From assembly GCF_002879865.1 (NCBI RefSeq), contig NZ_PNXY01000005.1, forward strand, positions 299,182 through 363,181: DNA of 64,000 bases. The letters run 5' to 3'. Below the pieces are notes generated by a model. The model saw only the letters and a list, made by a program, of their open reading frames with translations. It was not told the origin of the DNA and did not search any database. How positions within the stretch are numbered: position 1 is the stretch's first letter; each line of letters starts with the position of its first letter. Shown piece by piece: positions 55,247 through 64,000 of this stretch. The position numbers and the translations under genes are program-made. This DNA is from Paraburkholderia rhynchosiae. GTDB lineage: Bacteria; Pseudomonadota; Gammaproteobacteria; Burkholderiales; Burkholderiaceae.

Positions 55247-56845
55247 TCACACGTTGCGGTTACGCACATGCTCCGGCGATAGGACCGTCGGCAGCGCTTT
55301 GGGCAAAGTCGCCGGCCAGTCGCGGCTGAAATGCAGGCCGCGGCTTTCGCGCCTCGACCGTGCCCCTTCGACGATCAACGACGCCACGTCCACCAGATTG
55401 CGCAACTCGAGCAAATCGCGGCTTACCTTGAAGTTCGCGTAGTACTCGTGAATCTCGTCACGCAGCAGCGTGAGCCGGTGTTTGGCACGCATGAGCCGCT
55501 TGTCGGTGCGCACAATGCCGACGTAGTTCCACATGAGTCGACGAAGCTCGTCCCAATTGTGCGCGACCACCACTTCTTCGTCCGGATCGGAAACGCGGCT
55601 CTCGTCCCAGTCTGGCAAAGGCGCGTGGACGGCCGCGCTGAAGCCTTCTTCCTCGATGGCGCGCGCGGCCGAGCGTCCAATCACGAGGCACTCGAGCAGA
55701 GAATTGCTGGCGAGCCGGTTCGCGCCGTGCAAGCCCGTGCAGGAAGTTTCCCCCACTGCATAGAGCCCAGCGAGATCGGTCCGGCCTGCCAGATCGGTCA
55801 CGACGCCGCCGCATGTGTAATGCGCTGCCGGCACGACGGGAATCGCTTCCTTCGTGATGTCGATGCCGAACTCCAGACACCGAGCCAGAATCGTCGGAAA
55901 GTGCTCGCGAAGGAAGTCAGCCGGTTGATGACTGATGTCCAGATAGACGCAATCGATGCCGCGCTTTTTGATCTCGAAGTCGATCGCGCGCGCGACGATG
56001 TCACGCGGCGCGAGTTCGGCGCGTTCGTCATGATTCGGCATGAAACGCGTGCCGTCCGGCAGCTTCAGAATGCCGCCTTCGCCGCGCACGGCCTCCGAAA
56101 TCAGAAACGACTTCGCGTACGGATGAAACAGGCAGGTTGGATGAAACTGGATGAATTCCATGTTCGACACGCGGCAGCCTGCGCGCCACGCCATGGCGAT
56201 GCCGTCGCCTGTCGCTGTGTCGGGATTCGTGGTGTACAGATAGACCTTGCCGGCGCCGCCAGTGGCGAGCACCGTGTGGGGCGCCTCGATCGTGACGGTG
56301 CGGCCGCTTTCCAGATCGAGCGCATACAGGCCATGACAACGACGGCCGGGCAGGCCGAGGCGATCAGACGTGATCAGGTCGATTGCGTAGTGGTCTTCGA
56401 GCAGCGTGATGTTCGGATGCTGGCGCACGCGCTCGCTCAGCGTGGCGACGACCGCGTGGCCCGTTGCGTCGGCCGCGTGAATGATCCGCCGATGACTATG
56501 GCCGCCTTCGCGAGTCAGGTGAAAGCCGAGTTCCGCTGCGTCGTCTTTCGTAAACGGCACGCCTTGTTCGATGAGCCATTCAATCGCGGCGCGCCCATGT
56601 TCGACGATGAAGCGCGTCGCCGCTTCGTCGCACAGGCCGCCGCCTGCAATAAGCGTATCGCGCACGTGATTTTCGATGCTGTCCGCGGAATCGAGCACGG
56701 CGGCGATGCCGCCTTGCGCCCAGTCGCTCGCGCCTTCAGTCATCGACCGCTTGGCGATCACCGCAACCCGCCGCGTCTGCGCGAGGTTGAGCGCGACGCT
56801 CAGCCCGGCCAGACCGCTACCGACAATCGCCACATCGAATTCCAT
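55247..56845 (-). CDS. nadB: L-aspartate oxidase
   Basis: FAD-dependent oxidation of L-aspartate to iminoaspartate, the first step of NAD synthesis, feeding NadA. The 532-residue protein has the dinucleotide fold [16 protein letters not shown] at the N-terminus, [35 protein letters not shown] active-site residues ([11 protein letters not shown]), and [15 protein letters not shown]. It belongs to the succinate-dehydrogenase flavoprotein family. I choose the ATG at 56845 because GGAG at 56855-56858 is 9 nt away; the ATG at 56854 directly abuts it. It is convergent with nadC, and a divergent promoter toward rpmG is not seen. Confidence 0.96.
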   Translation of the reverse strand: MEFDVAIVGSGLAGLSVALNLAQTRRVAVIAKRSMTEGASDWAQGGIAAVLDSADSIENHVRDTLIAGGGLCDEAATRFIVEHGRAAIEWLIEQGVPFTKDDAAELGFHLTREGGHSHRRIIHAADATGHAVVATLSERVRQHPNITLLEDHYAIDLITSDRLGLPGRRCHGLYALDLESGRTVTIEAPHTVLATGGAGKVYLYTTNPDTATGDGIAMAWRAGCRVSNMEFIQFHPTCLFHPYAKSFLISEAVRGEGGILKLPDGTRFMPNHDERAELAPRDIVARAIDFEIKKRGIDCVYLDISHQPADFLREHFPTILARCLEFGIDITKEAIPVVPAAHYTCGGVVTDLAGRTDLAGLYAVGETSCTGLHGANRLASNSLLECLVIGRSAARAIEEEGFSAAVHAPLPDWDESRVSDPDEEVVVAHNWDELRRLMWNYVGIVRTDKRLMRAKHRLTLLRDEIHEYYANFKVSRDLLELRNLVDVASLIVEGARSRRESRGLHFSRDWPATLPKALPTVLSPEHVRNRNV

Positions 56846-57014
56846 TACCTGCATCTCCGTCTTTCGTTTTGCTGTGACAGCGCGTCATTCACGCGCTGCT
56901 AAAACGAGAAAGGATACGCGCCGCGACGGTCGAGGGAAAGCTGACCAAACGGTATAAGACTCCGTTATCGCGAAAAGAGTGCGATTAGCCGGGATGGTTG
57001 AGCATGCTGAAAAC

Positions 57015-57046
57015 AAAAAAGCCTCGCACGAATGCGAGGCTTTTTT
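57015..57046 (-). terminator. Terminator downstream of rpmG
   Basis: AAAAAAGCCTCGCA (57015-57028) and TGCGAGGCTTTTTT (57033-57046) are perfect arms around CGAA. It is bidirectional in form and serves rpmB-rpmG on the minus strand. Confidence 0.94.
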
Positions 57047-57082
57047 GCGTGTCTTTTGCCATTGTCAGGCGGAAGCCAAGAC

Positions 57083-57250
57083 TTACTTAATCTTGGTTTC
57101 TTTGTAGTCAACGTGCTTACGGACGACCGGATCAAACTTCTTGATCAGCATCTTTTCCGGCATGTTGCGTTTGTTCTTCGTCGTCGTGTAGAAGTGACCC
57201 GTGCCTGCGGTCGATTCCAGCTTGATCTTGTCGCGTGCGCCTTTCGCCAT
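57083..57250 (-). CDS. rpmG: 50S ribosomal protein L33
   Basis: Short ribosomal protein of 55 residues, read by me from the minus strand: [18 protein letters not shown], then [16 protein letters not shown] and [21 protein letters not shown]. This is the standard Cys-free proteobacterial L33. It starts 10 bp after the rpmB stop, so the two are one operon, and it ends at a strong terminator. Confidence 0.96.
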   Translation of the reverse strand: MAKGARDKIKLESTAGTGHFYTTTKNKRNMPEKMLIKKFDPVVRKHVDYKETKIK

Positions 57251-57260
57251 GATTTACTCC

Positions 57261-57494
57261 TTAGGCTTCACCGCGTGCGCGCAGATCTGCGAGCACAGCG
57301 TCGATACCGTTCTTGTCGATCAGGCGCAGGCCGGCGTTCGAAATACGCAGACGCACCCAACGGTTTTCGCTTTCCACCCAGATGCGGCGGCTTTGCAGGT
57401 TCGGCAGGAACCGGCGCTTGGTTTTGTTGTTCGCGTGGGAAACGTTGTTGCCGCTCATCGGCGCTTTCCCAGTTACTTGGCATACGCGTGCCAT
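57261..57494 (-). CDS. rpmB: 50S ribosomal protein L28
   Basis: Ribosomal protein of 77 residues: [20 protein letters not shown], then [18 protein letters not shown] and [20 protein letters not shown]. Length and sequence match bacterial L28. It is followed 10 bp later by rpmG. Confidence 0.97.
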   Translation of the reverse strand: MARVCQVTGKAPMSGNNVSHANNKTKRRFLPNLQSRRIWVESENRWVRLRISNAGLRLIDKNGIDAVLADLRARGEA

Positions 57495-57651
57495 GAGAGC
57501 ACTCCTAATACGCTAATTCTGAGTTCGAACGCCGTGAAAGTTTCCCGAAAAGACTCGCGCTGAATACAGGCACGTTTCCTTTCCGGAACGCCTTGGTGGC
57601 TTCGGAACAGGGGGTTGGAAATAGGCAAACCGGAATTCTAGCAGAAAAAAA

Positions 57652-57678
57652 GCCGCAAAATCAAACCTTATTTGCGGC
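57652..57678 (-). terminator. Terminator downstream of radC
   Basis: GCCGCAAA (57652-57659) pairs with TTTGCGGC (57671-57678); on the minus strand the stem is followed by seven T (complement of 57645-57651). Confidence 0.85.
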
Positions 57679-57761
57679 AGCCAGACATGGTGCAGCGCCT
57701 TTCCGATCCTGTTTATGCTTGTCTCACGCCGTCTCACGGCCAGCTTCAGCGTCGACTGGCG

Positions 57762-57798
57762 GCCAACTTATGGCCAACGGACCGCCAACTTATGGCCA
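57762..57798. repeat. 15-bp direct repeat at the radC 3' end
   Basis: GCCAACTTATGGCCA occurs at 57762-57776 and 57784-57798, 22 bp apart from start to start. The second copy overlaps the radC stop codon, so the gene's end lies inside a small duplication. Confidence 0.7.
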
Positions 57799-58554
57799 GC
57801 CGGCACGGGCGAACGAGTATACGCTGTCCGCGCCGATCACCAGATGATCGACGAGCTGGACGTCGATCAACCCGAGCGCTTCGCGAAGCGTGCGCGTCAG
57901 GCTGCAATCGCTCGCGCTGGGCCGCACTGCGCCGGAAGGATGGTTATGCGCGACGATCAGACTCGCTGCATTAAGCGTCAGCGCGCGCCGCGCGATTTCG
58001 CGCGGATACACCGCCATTCGCGTGAGTGTGCCGCGCGCGCTTTCCTCGCTGCGGATCAACCGGTTCCGGGCGTCGAGAAAGAGCGACACGAACACTTCCT
58101 GCGGACGGCCGCCGATCAGCAGGCGCAGATAGCTTTCCACGGCTTCGGGCGAGTTCATCAGCGAGCGCCGGCGCATCTTGTCGACTAGCGAGCGGCGCGC
58201 CATTTCCATGATGGCAAGCAGTTGCGCCTTTTTCGCGGGCCCGATGCCGCGCAGGCCGTCGAAATCCGTATAAGTCGCGTCGAGCATCGCGCGCAGCGAG
58301 CCGAAGCGGTCCAGCAGCTCGCGCGCCACGCTGAATACGTCGTGGCCCGGCAGACCCGAGCCCAGCACGAGTACGATCATTTCGGTGTCCGACAGGACGC
58401 CGGGACCCTGGTCGATCAGCCGTTCGCGCGGCATATCCTGTTTGTGCCATTTGCGCCGCCGACGTGACAGTGCTGCTTCAGTAGCGGGCGGGCCCGGCGG
58501 CGGACGAGCAAAATCCAACGTGGTTTCGTCGATTGTGGACGCATAATCAGACAT
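57790..58554 (-). CDS. radC: RadC family JAB-domain protein
   Basis: The 254-residue protein has an N-terminal helix-hairpin-helix region ([22 protein letters not shown], about residues 95-116) and a C-terminal JAB/MPN metalloprotease-like domain with HNHPSG (near 202) and the downstream SDCSLTRTL, the expected metal set. The role is not settled; RadC was once linked to DNA repair but that was withdrawn for E. coli. GGAGGA lies about 9 nt before the ATG at 58554. It is divergent from fkpB. Confidence 0.93.
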   Translation of the reverse strand: MSDYASTIDETTLDFARPPPGPPATEAALSRRRRKWHKQDMPRERLIDQGPGVLSDTEMIVLVLGSGLPGHDVFSVARELLDRFGSLRAMLDATYTDFDGLRGIGPAKKAQLLAIMEMARRSLVDKMRRRSLMNSPEAVESYLRLLIGGRPQEVFVSLFLDARNRLIRSEESARGTLTRMAVYPREIARRALTLNAASLIVAHNHPSGAVRPSASDCSLTRTLREALGLIDVQLVDHLVIGADSVYSFARAGWP

Positions 58555-58730
58555 ATACAGACAATTCCTCCGCTTGGGGTTCGGGTTCGGTGCGCACGAT
58601 GGACGCAAGCCGAGGCCCGCTATGTGGCTTACAATAGACGCTTTGCGCACGGCACGCCGACGGTTTGCCACACGCGTCGACTGCGCCCGCGGCGCACGCG
58701 TGCAGCGCGCTTTGACTGAGCGAGCATTGC

Positions 58731-59186
58731 ATGAGCATCATCGACATTTCCGAAGTGAAGCCCGGTTCACACGTCACGCTTCACTACCGGCTTTCCCTTG
58801 CCGATGGCGCCGAAGTCATCAATACGTTTAACGACAAGCCTGCCACGCTTCTGCTGGGCGCCGGCCAGCTCGCGCCGCCGCTGGAAGACATTTTGCTAGG
58901 TTTGAAAGTCGGCCACCATTCGACCTTTCAGCTAGCGCCGGGCGTCGCATTTGGCCCGCGCAATCCGGAGATGATCCAGCGCGTGTCGCTGGCCACGCTG
59001 CGGGAAAACAGCATGATCGGCGAGGATTTTTCGCCGGGTGACCTGGTCGAATTCAACGCGCCAGGCGGCGGCCGCTACGCCGGCGTTCTCAAGGAAGTGA
59101 ACGAGACGTCGGCCCTGTTCGATTTCAACCACCCGCTTGCCGGCCAGGCGCTGGCGTTCGAAGTGAAAATCATCGGGATTCTGTAA
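58731..59186 (+). CDS. fkpB: FKBP-type peptidyl-prolyl isomerase, SlpA/FkpB type
   Basis: Peptidyl-prolyl cis-trans isomerase of 151 residues. It has the FKBP core ([54 protein letters not shown]) with the insert-in-flap region in the middle, as in SlpA. It stands directly before ispH (2 bp gap), the conserved arrangement in proteobacteria. A candidate -10 TACAAT at 58630-58635 lies in the 176-bp divergent region with radC. Confidence 0.92.
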   Translation: MSIIDISEVKPGSHVTLHYRLSLADGAEVINTFNDKPATLLLGAGQLAPPLEDILLGLKVGHHSTFQLAPGVAFGPRNPEMIQRVSLATLRENSMIGEDFSPGDLVEFNAPGGGRYAGVLKEVNETSALFDFNHPLAGQALAFEVKIIGIL

Positions 59187-59188
59187 AC

Positions 59189-60148
59189 ATGAGCATCGCG
59201 GATACCACCCTTGCCGAAACCGAGATCCTGCTGGCGCAGCCGCGCGGGTTCTGTGCCGGCGTCGATCGGGCTATCGAGATCGTGGAACGTGCCATCAAGC
59301 TGCACGGCTCGCCGATCTACGTGCGCCACGAAATCGTCCATAACGTCTACGTCGTTGAAGATCTGCGCAAGAAAGGCGCAATTTTCATCGAACGGCTGGA
59401 AGAAGTGCCCGCCGGCAATACGGTCATTTTCAGCGCGCACGGCGTCTCGAAAGCGGTGCGCAGCGAGGCCGAGTCGCGTGGGCTGCGCGTCTACGACGCT
59501 ACGTGTCCGCTCGTGACCAAGGTGCACATCGAGGTCGCGAAAATGCGTCAGGACGGCTTCGACATCGTGATGATCGGCCACAAGGGCCACCCGGAAGTGG
59601 AAGGCACGATGGGCCAGGCGGGCGAGGGCATGCATCTCGTCGAAGACATCGCAGACGTGCAGGCGCTGCAACTGGCCGACCCCGAGCGGATCGCGTTTGT
59701 CACGCAAACCACGCTGTCGGTTGACGATGCAGCCGAGATCATCGGCGCCTTGAAGGCCAAATATCCCTCCATCCGCGAGCCGAAGAAGCAGGACATCTGC
59801 TACGCCACGCAGAACCGCCAGGACGCTGTGAAGTTCATGGCGCCGCAGTGCGACGTGGTGATCGTCGTCGGGAGCCCGAACAGTTCGAATTCCAACCGGC
59901 TGCGTGAACTGGCCGAAAAGCTGGGCGTGCCTTCTTATATGGTGGATTCGCCCGACCAGATCGATCCCGCATGGGTCGAGGGCAAGCGCCGGATCGGCGT
60001 GACGGCCGGCGCCTCGGCTCCCGAGGTTCTGGCTCAGGCGGTGATCGCCCGCTTGCGGGAACTGGGCGTGCGCAATGTGCGCGCGCTCGACGGCATCGAG
60101 GAAAACATTGCGTTTCCGCTGCCGCGCGGGCTCGGTCTGCCGGCCTGA
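59189..60148 (+). CDS. ispH: 4-hydroxy-3-methylbut-2-enyl diphosphate reductase
   Basis: IspH makes IPP and DMAPP from HMBPP, the last MEP-pathway step; it is a 4Fe-4S enzyme. The 319-residue protein has the three cluster Cys in [27 protein letters not shown] and [20 protein letters not shown] and [13 protein letters not shown] are substrate-binding stretches. It begins 2 bp after the fkpB stop and is followed by a terminator. Confidence 0.97.
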   Translation: MSIADTTLAETEILLAQPRGFCAGVDRAIEIVERAIKLHGSPIYVRHEIVHNVYVVEDLRKKGAIFIERLEEVPAGNTVIFSAHGVSKAVRSEAESRGLRVYDATCPLVTKVHIEVAKMRQDGFDIVMIGHKGHPEVEGTMGQAGEGMHLVEDIADVQALQLADPERIAFVTQTTLSVDDAAEIIGALKAKYPSIREPKKQDICYATQNRQDAVKFMAPQCDVVIVVGSPNSSNSNRLRELAEKLGVPSYMVDSPDQIDPAWVEGKRRIGVTAGASAPEVLAQAVIARLRELGVRNVRALDGIEENIAFPLPRGLGLPA

Positions 60149-60167
60149 CAATCCCAAAGTGGCTGCG

Positions 60168-60192
60168 AAAAGCGCGCCGTCGGCGCGCTTTT
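60168..60192 (+). terminator. Terminator downstream of ispH
   Basis: AAAAGCGCGCC (60168-60178) and GGCGCGCTTTT (60182-60192) pair around GTC; the T-run continues to 60195. Confidence 0.92.
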
Positions 60193-60231
60193 TTTACGCT
60201 TGCGCATCAGGAAGGCCAAGCTTTATTGGGT

Positions 60232-60324
60232 GCCAGATCATCCAAAACGGCTGGCGTGGGACTCATTTCGCATAAATATTTTTGAAATCCGGTCTGGCAT
60301 TTAATTACTTTTTGATGATCTGGC
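60232..60324. repeat. 93-bp element with terminal inverted repeats (MITE-like)
   Basis: GCCAGATCATC (60232-60242) and GATGATCTGGC (60314-60324) are perfect 11-bp inverted ends; counting one mismatch the match extends to 16 bp (60232-60247 and 60309-60324). The 61-bp interior is AT-rich and has no coding sequence. No target-site duplication is seen in the flanks. Confidence 0.5.
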
Positions 60325-60400
60325 CCCGCTTATTATTGCCAAAGCCGCCCACCGGTAATTTTGTCGCACTAAGATGGTGCTGTGAGCCGAACGCCGACGC

Positions 60401-60415
60401 TTAAGTATTACTTAA
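60401..60415. promoter_or_regulatory. 15-bp palindrome upstream of livJ
   Basis: TTAAGTATTACTTAA is a perfect palindrome with 7-bp arms, about 180 bp upstream of the livJ promoter. It is an operator candidate; the regulator is not known. Confidence 0.45.
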
Positions 60416-60591
60416 CGCCAAACGCGCTCTTATCAGGCCTTGAGCGAATCGCTCGCAACAGTTGATGCGGCTGGATTCCGTGCTGGTGCAACTGATGCGC
60501 GAAAATCGGTCGCAACCGGGTTGCGCCTTTTGTGCGATGGCGGTCTAAAAATAAGGTTGCAATGCAGGAAAACCCTGCCGGTTCAACAATA

Positions 60592-60619
60592 TTGCCCGTC
60601 GCAAAATTGGAGTTACAAT
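60592..60619 (+). promoter_or_regulatory. Sigma-70-type promoter for livJ
   Basis: TTGCCC (60592-60597) and TACAAT (60614-60619) are 16 bp apart, giving a leader of about 60 nt to the livJ ATG at 60686. Confidence 0.55.
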
Positions 60620-60685
60620 GCGCGCGTTCTCAAGGCCTTAGGGTCCCGAACAATAGATTTTGCAAGGCGCGGGGAGACCTACTTA

Positions 60686-61888
60686 ATGCGAGTCAAGTTT
60701 GCTTACGCCGTGTCCGTCGCGGCCGCGGTTGCGATGCTGACCGCGTGCGGCAAAAAACAGGACGGCGAGGCGGGAGCGAGTGCATCGGCGGCAGTAGCAG
60801 CGTCCGCAGCGCCGGTAAGCGAAGCAATTGTCGTGAAGATTGGCCATGCGGCCCCGTTGACGGGCGGCATCGCGCATCTGGGCAAGGACAACGAAAACGG
60901 CGCGCGTCTGGCGGTCGAGGAAATCAATGCACAGGGCCTGACGATCGACGGCCACAAGATCGACTTGCAACTGGACGCCCAGGACGACGCCGCCGATCCC
61001 AAGGCGGGCACGGCGGTCGCGCAGAAGCTGGTCGACGATCACGTCGTGGCCGTCGTGGGGCACCTGAATTCGGGCGTGTCGATTCCGGCTTCGAAGATCT
61101 ACAGCGATGCGAGCATCGTGCAGATCTCGCCGTCGTCGACCAATCCGGCGTACACGCAGCAGGGTTTCAAGACGACCTACCGGGTTGTCGCCACCGACGC
61201 GCGGCAAGGTCCGGCGCTCGCCAATTACGCCACGAAGGCGTTGGGCGCCAAACGCATCGCAGTAGTGGACGATGCAACCGCCTACGGTAAGGGGCTCGCG
61301 GACGAATTCGCGAAGACCGTGGAGGCGAACGGAGCGAAGATCGTCGCGCGTGAAGCGACGAACGACCGGGCCACGGATTTCCGGGCCATCCTCACGAAGA
61401 TCAAGAGTGTTCATCCGGACGCGATCATGTTCGGCGGCATGGACGCAACGGGCGGGCCGTTTGCCAAACAGGCGGCGGCGCTCGGTATCAGGGCAAAAAT
61501 CCTTGGCGGCGACGGCGTGTGTACCGACAAGGTGGGGGAGCTGGCGGGAACCGCCGTGCAAAACCTGGTCTGTTCGGAGGCGGGACTCGCGCTTTCGAAA
61601 ATGGACAGGGGAGCGGACTTCGAGAAGAAGTACGTGGACCGCTTCCACACGCCGGTGCAGATTTACGCACCGTTCACGTATGACGCTGTGTACGTGATTG
61701 TCGATGCAATGAAGCGCGCTAATTCGATCGAGGCGCCCAAGGTGCTGGCTGCGATGCCGTCCACCGATTACAACGGGGTAATCGGCCGCATCGCGTTCGA
61801 CGACAAGGGTGATTTGAAAGAGGGCGCCATTACGCTTTACGACTTCAAGGACGGCAAGAAAGCGGTTCTCGACGTCGTGAAGATGTGA
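60686..61888 (+). CDS. livJ: Branched-chain amino acid ABC transporter substrate-binding lipoprotein
   Basis: Type I periplasmic binding protein of 400 residues. The signal peptide ends in the lipobox LTAC (Cys21), so it is lipid-anchored, unlike soluble E. coli LivJ. An Ala/Ser linker follows, then IGHAAPLTGGIAHLGKDNENGARLAVEEIN and SVHPDAIMFGGMDATGG, typical of Leu/Ile/Val-binding proteins. The start at 60686 has GGGGAGA about 8 nt upstream; the longer open frame covers the promoter. A terminator follows, and the permease genes livH-livM come next, 229 bp downstream. Confidence 0.94.
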   Translation: MRVKFAYAVSVAAAVAMLTACGKKQDGEAGASASAAVAASAAPVSEAIVVKIGHAAPLTGGIAHLGKDNENGARLAVEEINAQGLTIDGHKIDLQLDAQDDAADPKAGTAVAQKLVDDHVVAVVGHLNSGVSIPASKIYSDASIVQISPSSTNPAYTQQGFKTTYRVVATDARQGPALANYATKALGAKRIAVVDDATAYGKGLADEFAKTVEANGAKIVAREATNDRATDFRAILTKIKSVHPDAIMFGGMDATGGPFAKQAAALGIRAKILGGDGVCTDKVGELAGTAVQNLVCSEAGLALSKMDRGADFEKKYVDRFHTPVQIYAPFTYDAVYVIVDAMKRANSIEAPKVLAAMPSTDYNGVIGRIAFDDKGDLKEGAITLYDFKDGKKAVLDVVKM

Positions 61889-61907
61889 TGACGGGACGTT
61901 CAGCCTG

Positions 61908-61940
61908 ACGGCACCGAACCACCCAACGGTGCCGTTTTTG
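61908..61940 (+). terminator. Terminator downstream of livJ
   Basis: ACGGCACCG (61908-61916) and CGGTGCCGT (61927-61935) pair around a 10-nt loop, followed by TTTTTG. It would let the binding protein be made in excess of the permease. Confidence 0.88.
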
Positions 61941-62117
61941 CATCCGCCGAAGGCGAGCCTGCGACTGTGACCCAGTCGTGAGGGCAAACCGGCGGCGGAT
62001 AAACCCTTACCGGTCTTTTACATCAGTACCCGCAGTGCCGTTGAGATTGCGTAACGCATCACCGCCCACCGGCTGATGAAGAGCGCGAATCCAGTTGCAC
62101 GGGCTAAGGAGCATTAA

Positions 62118-63068
62118 ATGGATATCTTCATCCAGCAGGTCCTAAACGGACTGGTGCTTGGCAGCGTTTACGCCATCATCGCACTGGGCTATACGATGGT
62201 TTACGGCATTCTGGGCATCATCAACTTCGCTCACGGCGATGTGTTGATGGTGGGCGCGATGGTCGCGCTCTCCGCCATAGGCGTGCTGCAGAACCACTTC
62301 CCCGGCTTAGGCAATGTGCCGACGCTTTGCATCGCGCTGGCAATTGCAGCCGTGGTGTGCGCGGTGGTCGGCTATACGATCGAACGCGTGGCCTACCGGC
62401 CGTTGCGCAAGGCGCCGCGTCTCGCTCCGCTGATCACTGCGATCGGCGTGTCGATCCTGCTGCAGACGCTCGCCATGATGATCTGGTCGCGTAACCCGCT
62501 GCCGTTCCCGCAGCTTCTGCCCACCGATCCGCTGAACGTGATCAAGGCCACCGACACGACGCCTGGCGCCGTGATCTCGATGACTGAAATCGTGATCATC
62601 GTCGTCGCGTTCCTCGTGATGGCGGGTCTGCTGCTGCTCGTGCACAAGACCAAACTCGGCCGCGCGATGCGCGCCATCGCCGAGAATCCGGGCGTCGCCT
62701 CGCTGATGGGCGTGAACCCCAACTTCGTGATCTCGGCCACCTTCATGATCGGCTCGGCGCTTGCCGCGCTCGCCGGCGTGATGATCGCGTCCGAATACGG
62801 CAACGCTCACTTCTACATGGGCTTCATCCCCGGTCTGAAGGCCTTTACCGCGGCGGTGCTCGGCGGTATCGGCAATCTCGGCGGCGCGATGGTCGGCGGC
62901 GTGATTCTGGGGCTCATCGAACAGTTGGGCGCCGGTTATATCGGCAACCTGACCGGTGGTGTGTTCGGCAGTAACTATCAGGACGTGTTTGCGTTCATCG
63001 TGCTGATTATCGTGCTGGTGTTCCGTCCGTCGGGTCTGCTCGGCGAACGCGTTGCGGATCGCGCTTGA
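62118..63068 (+). CDS. livH: Branched-chain amino acid ABC transporter permease LivH
   Basis: Inner-membrane permease of 316 residues with about eight helices. FIQQVLNGLVLGSVYAIIALGYTMVYGILGIINFAHGD is the conserved N-terminus of LivH proteins; the EAA-like loop is GRAMRAIAENPGVASLMGVN, and IPGLKAFTAAVLGGIGNLGGAMVGG is near the C-terminus. AAGGAG at 62106-62111 is 6 nt before the ATG. livM follows after 22 bp. Confidence 0.97.
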   Translation: MDIFIQQVLNGLVLGSVYAIIALGYTMVYGILGIINFAHGDVLMVGAMVALSAIGVLQNHFPGLGNVPTLCIALAIAAVVCAVVGYTIERVAYRPLRKAPRLAPLITAIGVSILLQTLAMMIWSRNPLPFPQLLPTDPLNVIKATDTTPGAVISMTEIVIIVVAFLVMAGLLLLVHKTKLGRAMRAIAENPGVASLMGVNPNFVISATFMIGSALAALAGVMIASEYGNAHFYMGFIPGLKAFTAAVLGGIGNLGGAMVGGVILGLIEQLGAGYIGNLTGGVFGSNYQDVFAFIVLIIVLVFRPSGLLGERVADRA

Positions 63069-63090
63069 TCCAGGCCAAGGAGTAAACCAA

Positions 63091-64000
63091 ATGACCTCAA
63101 TTCAACCGATCGAGCCGTCCACGACGCTCATTCCCGAGAAGAACCTGGCCAGGACGCTGACCGTCGGCATCATCACGGCGGTCTTCGTGATCGCCGCGCC
63201 GATGATCATCGGCACGGCGGGCGGCAACTACTGGGTCCGCGTGCTCGACTTCGCGATGCTGTACGTGATGCTGGCGCTGGGTCTTAACGTCGTGGTCGGC
63301 TTTGCAGGCCTGCTCGACCTGGGCTATATCGCGTTCTACGCGGTCGGCGCGTACACGGCGGCGCTGCTTTCCTCGCCGCACCTGTCGTCGCAGTTCGAAT
63401 GGATCGCGCATCTCGCGCCAGGCGGGCTGCATGTGCCGTTCCTGATCATCGTGCCGTGCGCTATGGGTGTCGCCGCGTTCTTCGGCGTGATTCTCGGTGC
63501 GCCGACGCTGCGTCTGCGTGGCGACTACCTCGCCATCGTGACGTTGGGCTTCGGGGAAATCGTGCGGATCTTCCTGAACAACCTCGACCGTCCGGTGAAC
63601 ATCACCAACGGTCCGAAGGGCATCACGGGGATCGATCCGGTGCATGTCGGCGACTTCAGCCTCGCGCAGACACACTCGCTGTTCGGCTTCCAGTTCCCGT
63701 CGGTCTACTCGTACTACTACCTGTTCGTGCTGGCCGCGCTGCTGGTGATCTGGGTGTGTACGCGTTTGCAGCACTCGCGTATCGGCCGCGCATGGGCCGC
63801 GATCCGCGAAGACGAAATCGCCGCCAAGGCAATGGGCATCAACACGCGTAACGTGAAGCTGCTGGCGTTCGCAATGGGCGCGTCGTTCGGCGGCCTGTCG
63901 GGCGCGATGTTCGGCGCGTTTCAGGGCTTCGTGTCGCCGGAATCGTTCACGCTACCGGAGTCGATCGTGGTGCTGGCGTGCGTGGTGCTAGGCGGCATGG
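63091..64000 (+). CDS. livM: Branched-chain amino acid ABC transporter permease LivM (cut by the window edge)
   Basis: Second inner-membrane permease of the Liv importer; the first 303 codons are present and the gene runs off the right edge. The N-terminus has a hydrophilic segment (MTSIQPIEPSTTLIPEKN) then helices with YVMLALGLNVVVGFAGLLDLGYIAFYAVGAYTAALL, the hallmark of LivM. The cytoplasmic loop GRAWAAIREDEIAAKAMGIN contacts the ATPases, whose genes livG and livF are expected beyond the edge. AAGGAG at 63077-63082 precedes the ATG. Confidence 0.96.
   Translation, partial: MTSIQPIEPSTTLIPEKNLARTLTVGIITAVFVIAAPMIIGTAGGNYWVRVLDFAMLYVMLALGLNVVVGFAGLLDLGYIAFYAVGAYTAALLSSPHLSSQFEWIAHLAPGGLHVPFLIIVPCAMGVAAFFGVILGAPTLRLRGDYLAIVTLGFGEIVRIFLNNLDRPVNITNGPKGITGIDPVHVGDFSLAQTHSLFGFQFPSVYSYYYLFVLAALLVIWVCTRLQHSRIGRAWAAIREDEIAAKAMGINTRNVKLLAFAMGASFGGLSGAMFGAFQGFVSPESFTLPESIVVLACVVLGGM

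Larger units (their letters stand above)
60149..60685. other. Intergenic region between ispH and livJ with repeats
   Basis: 537 bp. From left to right it has the ispH terminator, a 93-bp element with terminal inverted repeats (60232-60324), a 15-bp palindrome (60401-60415) and the livJ promoter (60592-60619). No open frame looks like a gene. Confidence 0.6.

Noticed and set aside
55331..56902. Long open frame antisense to nadB (about 520 codons)
   Set aside because: High GC leaves the opposite frame of a real gene open; its protein is Arg/Ala/His-rich without domains, while nadB on the other strand is fully conserved.

Overview
The window reads as ordinary chromosome of a high-GC betaproteobacterium, most likely Burkholderiaceae and probably Paraburkholderia. 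The grounds are gene content and order: lpxK-Trm112-like-kdsB-adk, ribF-ileS-lspA-coaBC-dut, clpS-clpA, nadA-nadC/nadB, rpmB-rpmG, fkpB-ispH and liv genes, all with proteins of Burkholderia type. The genus is inferred, not proven. I found no rRNA, tRNA, CRISPR array, integrase, transposase or prophage genes.

Layout. 1-5.4 kb: lipopolysaccharide and nucleotide genes (adk, kdsB, Trm112-like, lpxK), then xseA and sodB. 5.7-15.2 kb: accessory genes, namely a glycine-zipper lipoprotein, a beta-propeller lipoprotein, a NYN-LOTUS putative RNase, a second ClpP, an ECF sigma factor with a SnoaL-type tail that overlaps a degenerate EAL/YkuI-like protein, and an MFS exporter. 15.3-22.6 kb: regulators and metabolic genes, namely a MocR regulator facing a DUF2917 gene, an HTH-citrate-synthase-like protein facing a CoA-transferase, a GntR/UTRA regulator, an aldo-keto reductase and a Rap1a/Tai-like secreted protein. 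22.9-30.6 kb: a dipeptide-type ABC importer (dppABC-like plus fused ATPases), a Ni/Co permease and a cupin, all on the minus strand. 30.8-36.7 kb: a stand-alone fusA, a DUF192 protein, an Asr-like small basic protein, an RluE-type pseudouridine synthase and icd. 37.2-48.1 kb: cspA, clpS-clpA and the minus-strand run ribF-ileS-lspA-coaBC-LLM oxidoreductase-dut. 48.2-56.9 kb: purN-rsmB-like, an MscS channel, a fatty-acid desaturase, nadA-nadC and convergent nadB. 57-64 kb: rpmB-rpmG, radC, fkpB-ispH and livJ-livH-livM, with livM cut by the right edge.

Most genes are housekeeping. The less explained signals lie between genes or in the accessory block: a perfect TCTTATATAAGA palindrome upstream of icd, a 10-bp inverted repeat between the MocR and DUF2917 genes, a 17-bp palindrome in front of the citrate-synthase-like gene, a 93-bp element with 16-bp imperfect terminal inverted repeats upstream of livJ, a hairpin that would cover the ribosome site of the Rap1a-like gene, and a citrate-synthase-like protein in which a catalytic histidine is proline. 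I see no convincing large new system. The best candidates for new biology are the HTH-citrate-synthase/CoA-transferase pair, the His-rich cupin with its Ni/Co permease, and the NYN-LOTUS protein.
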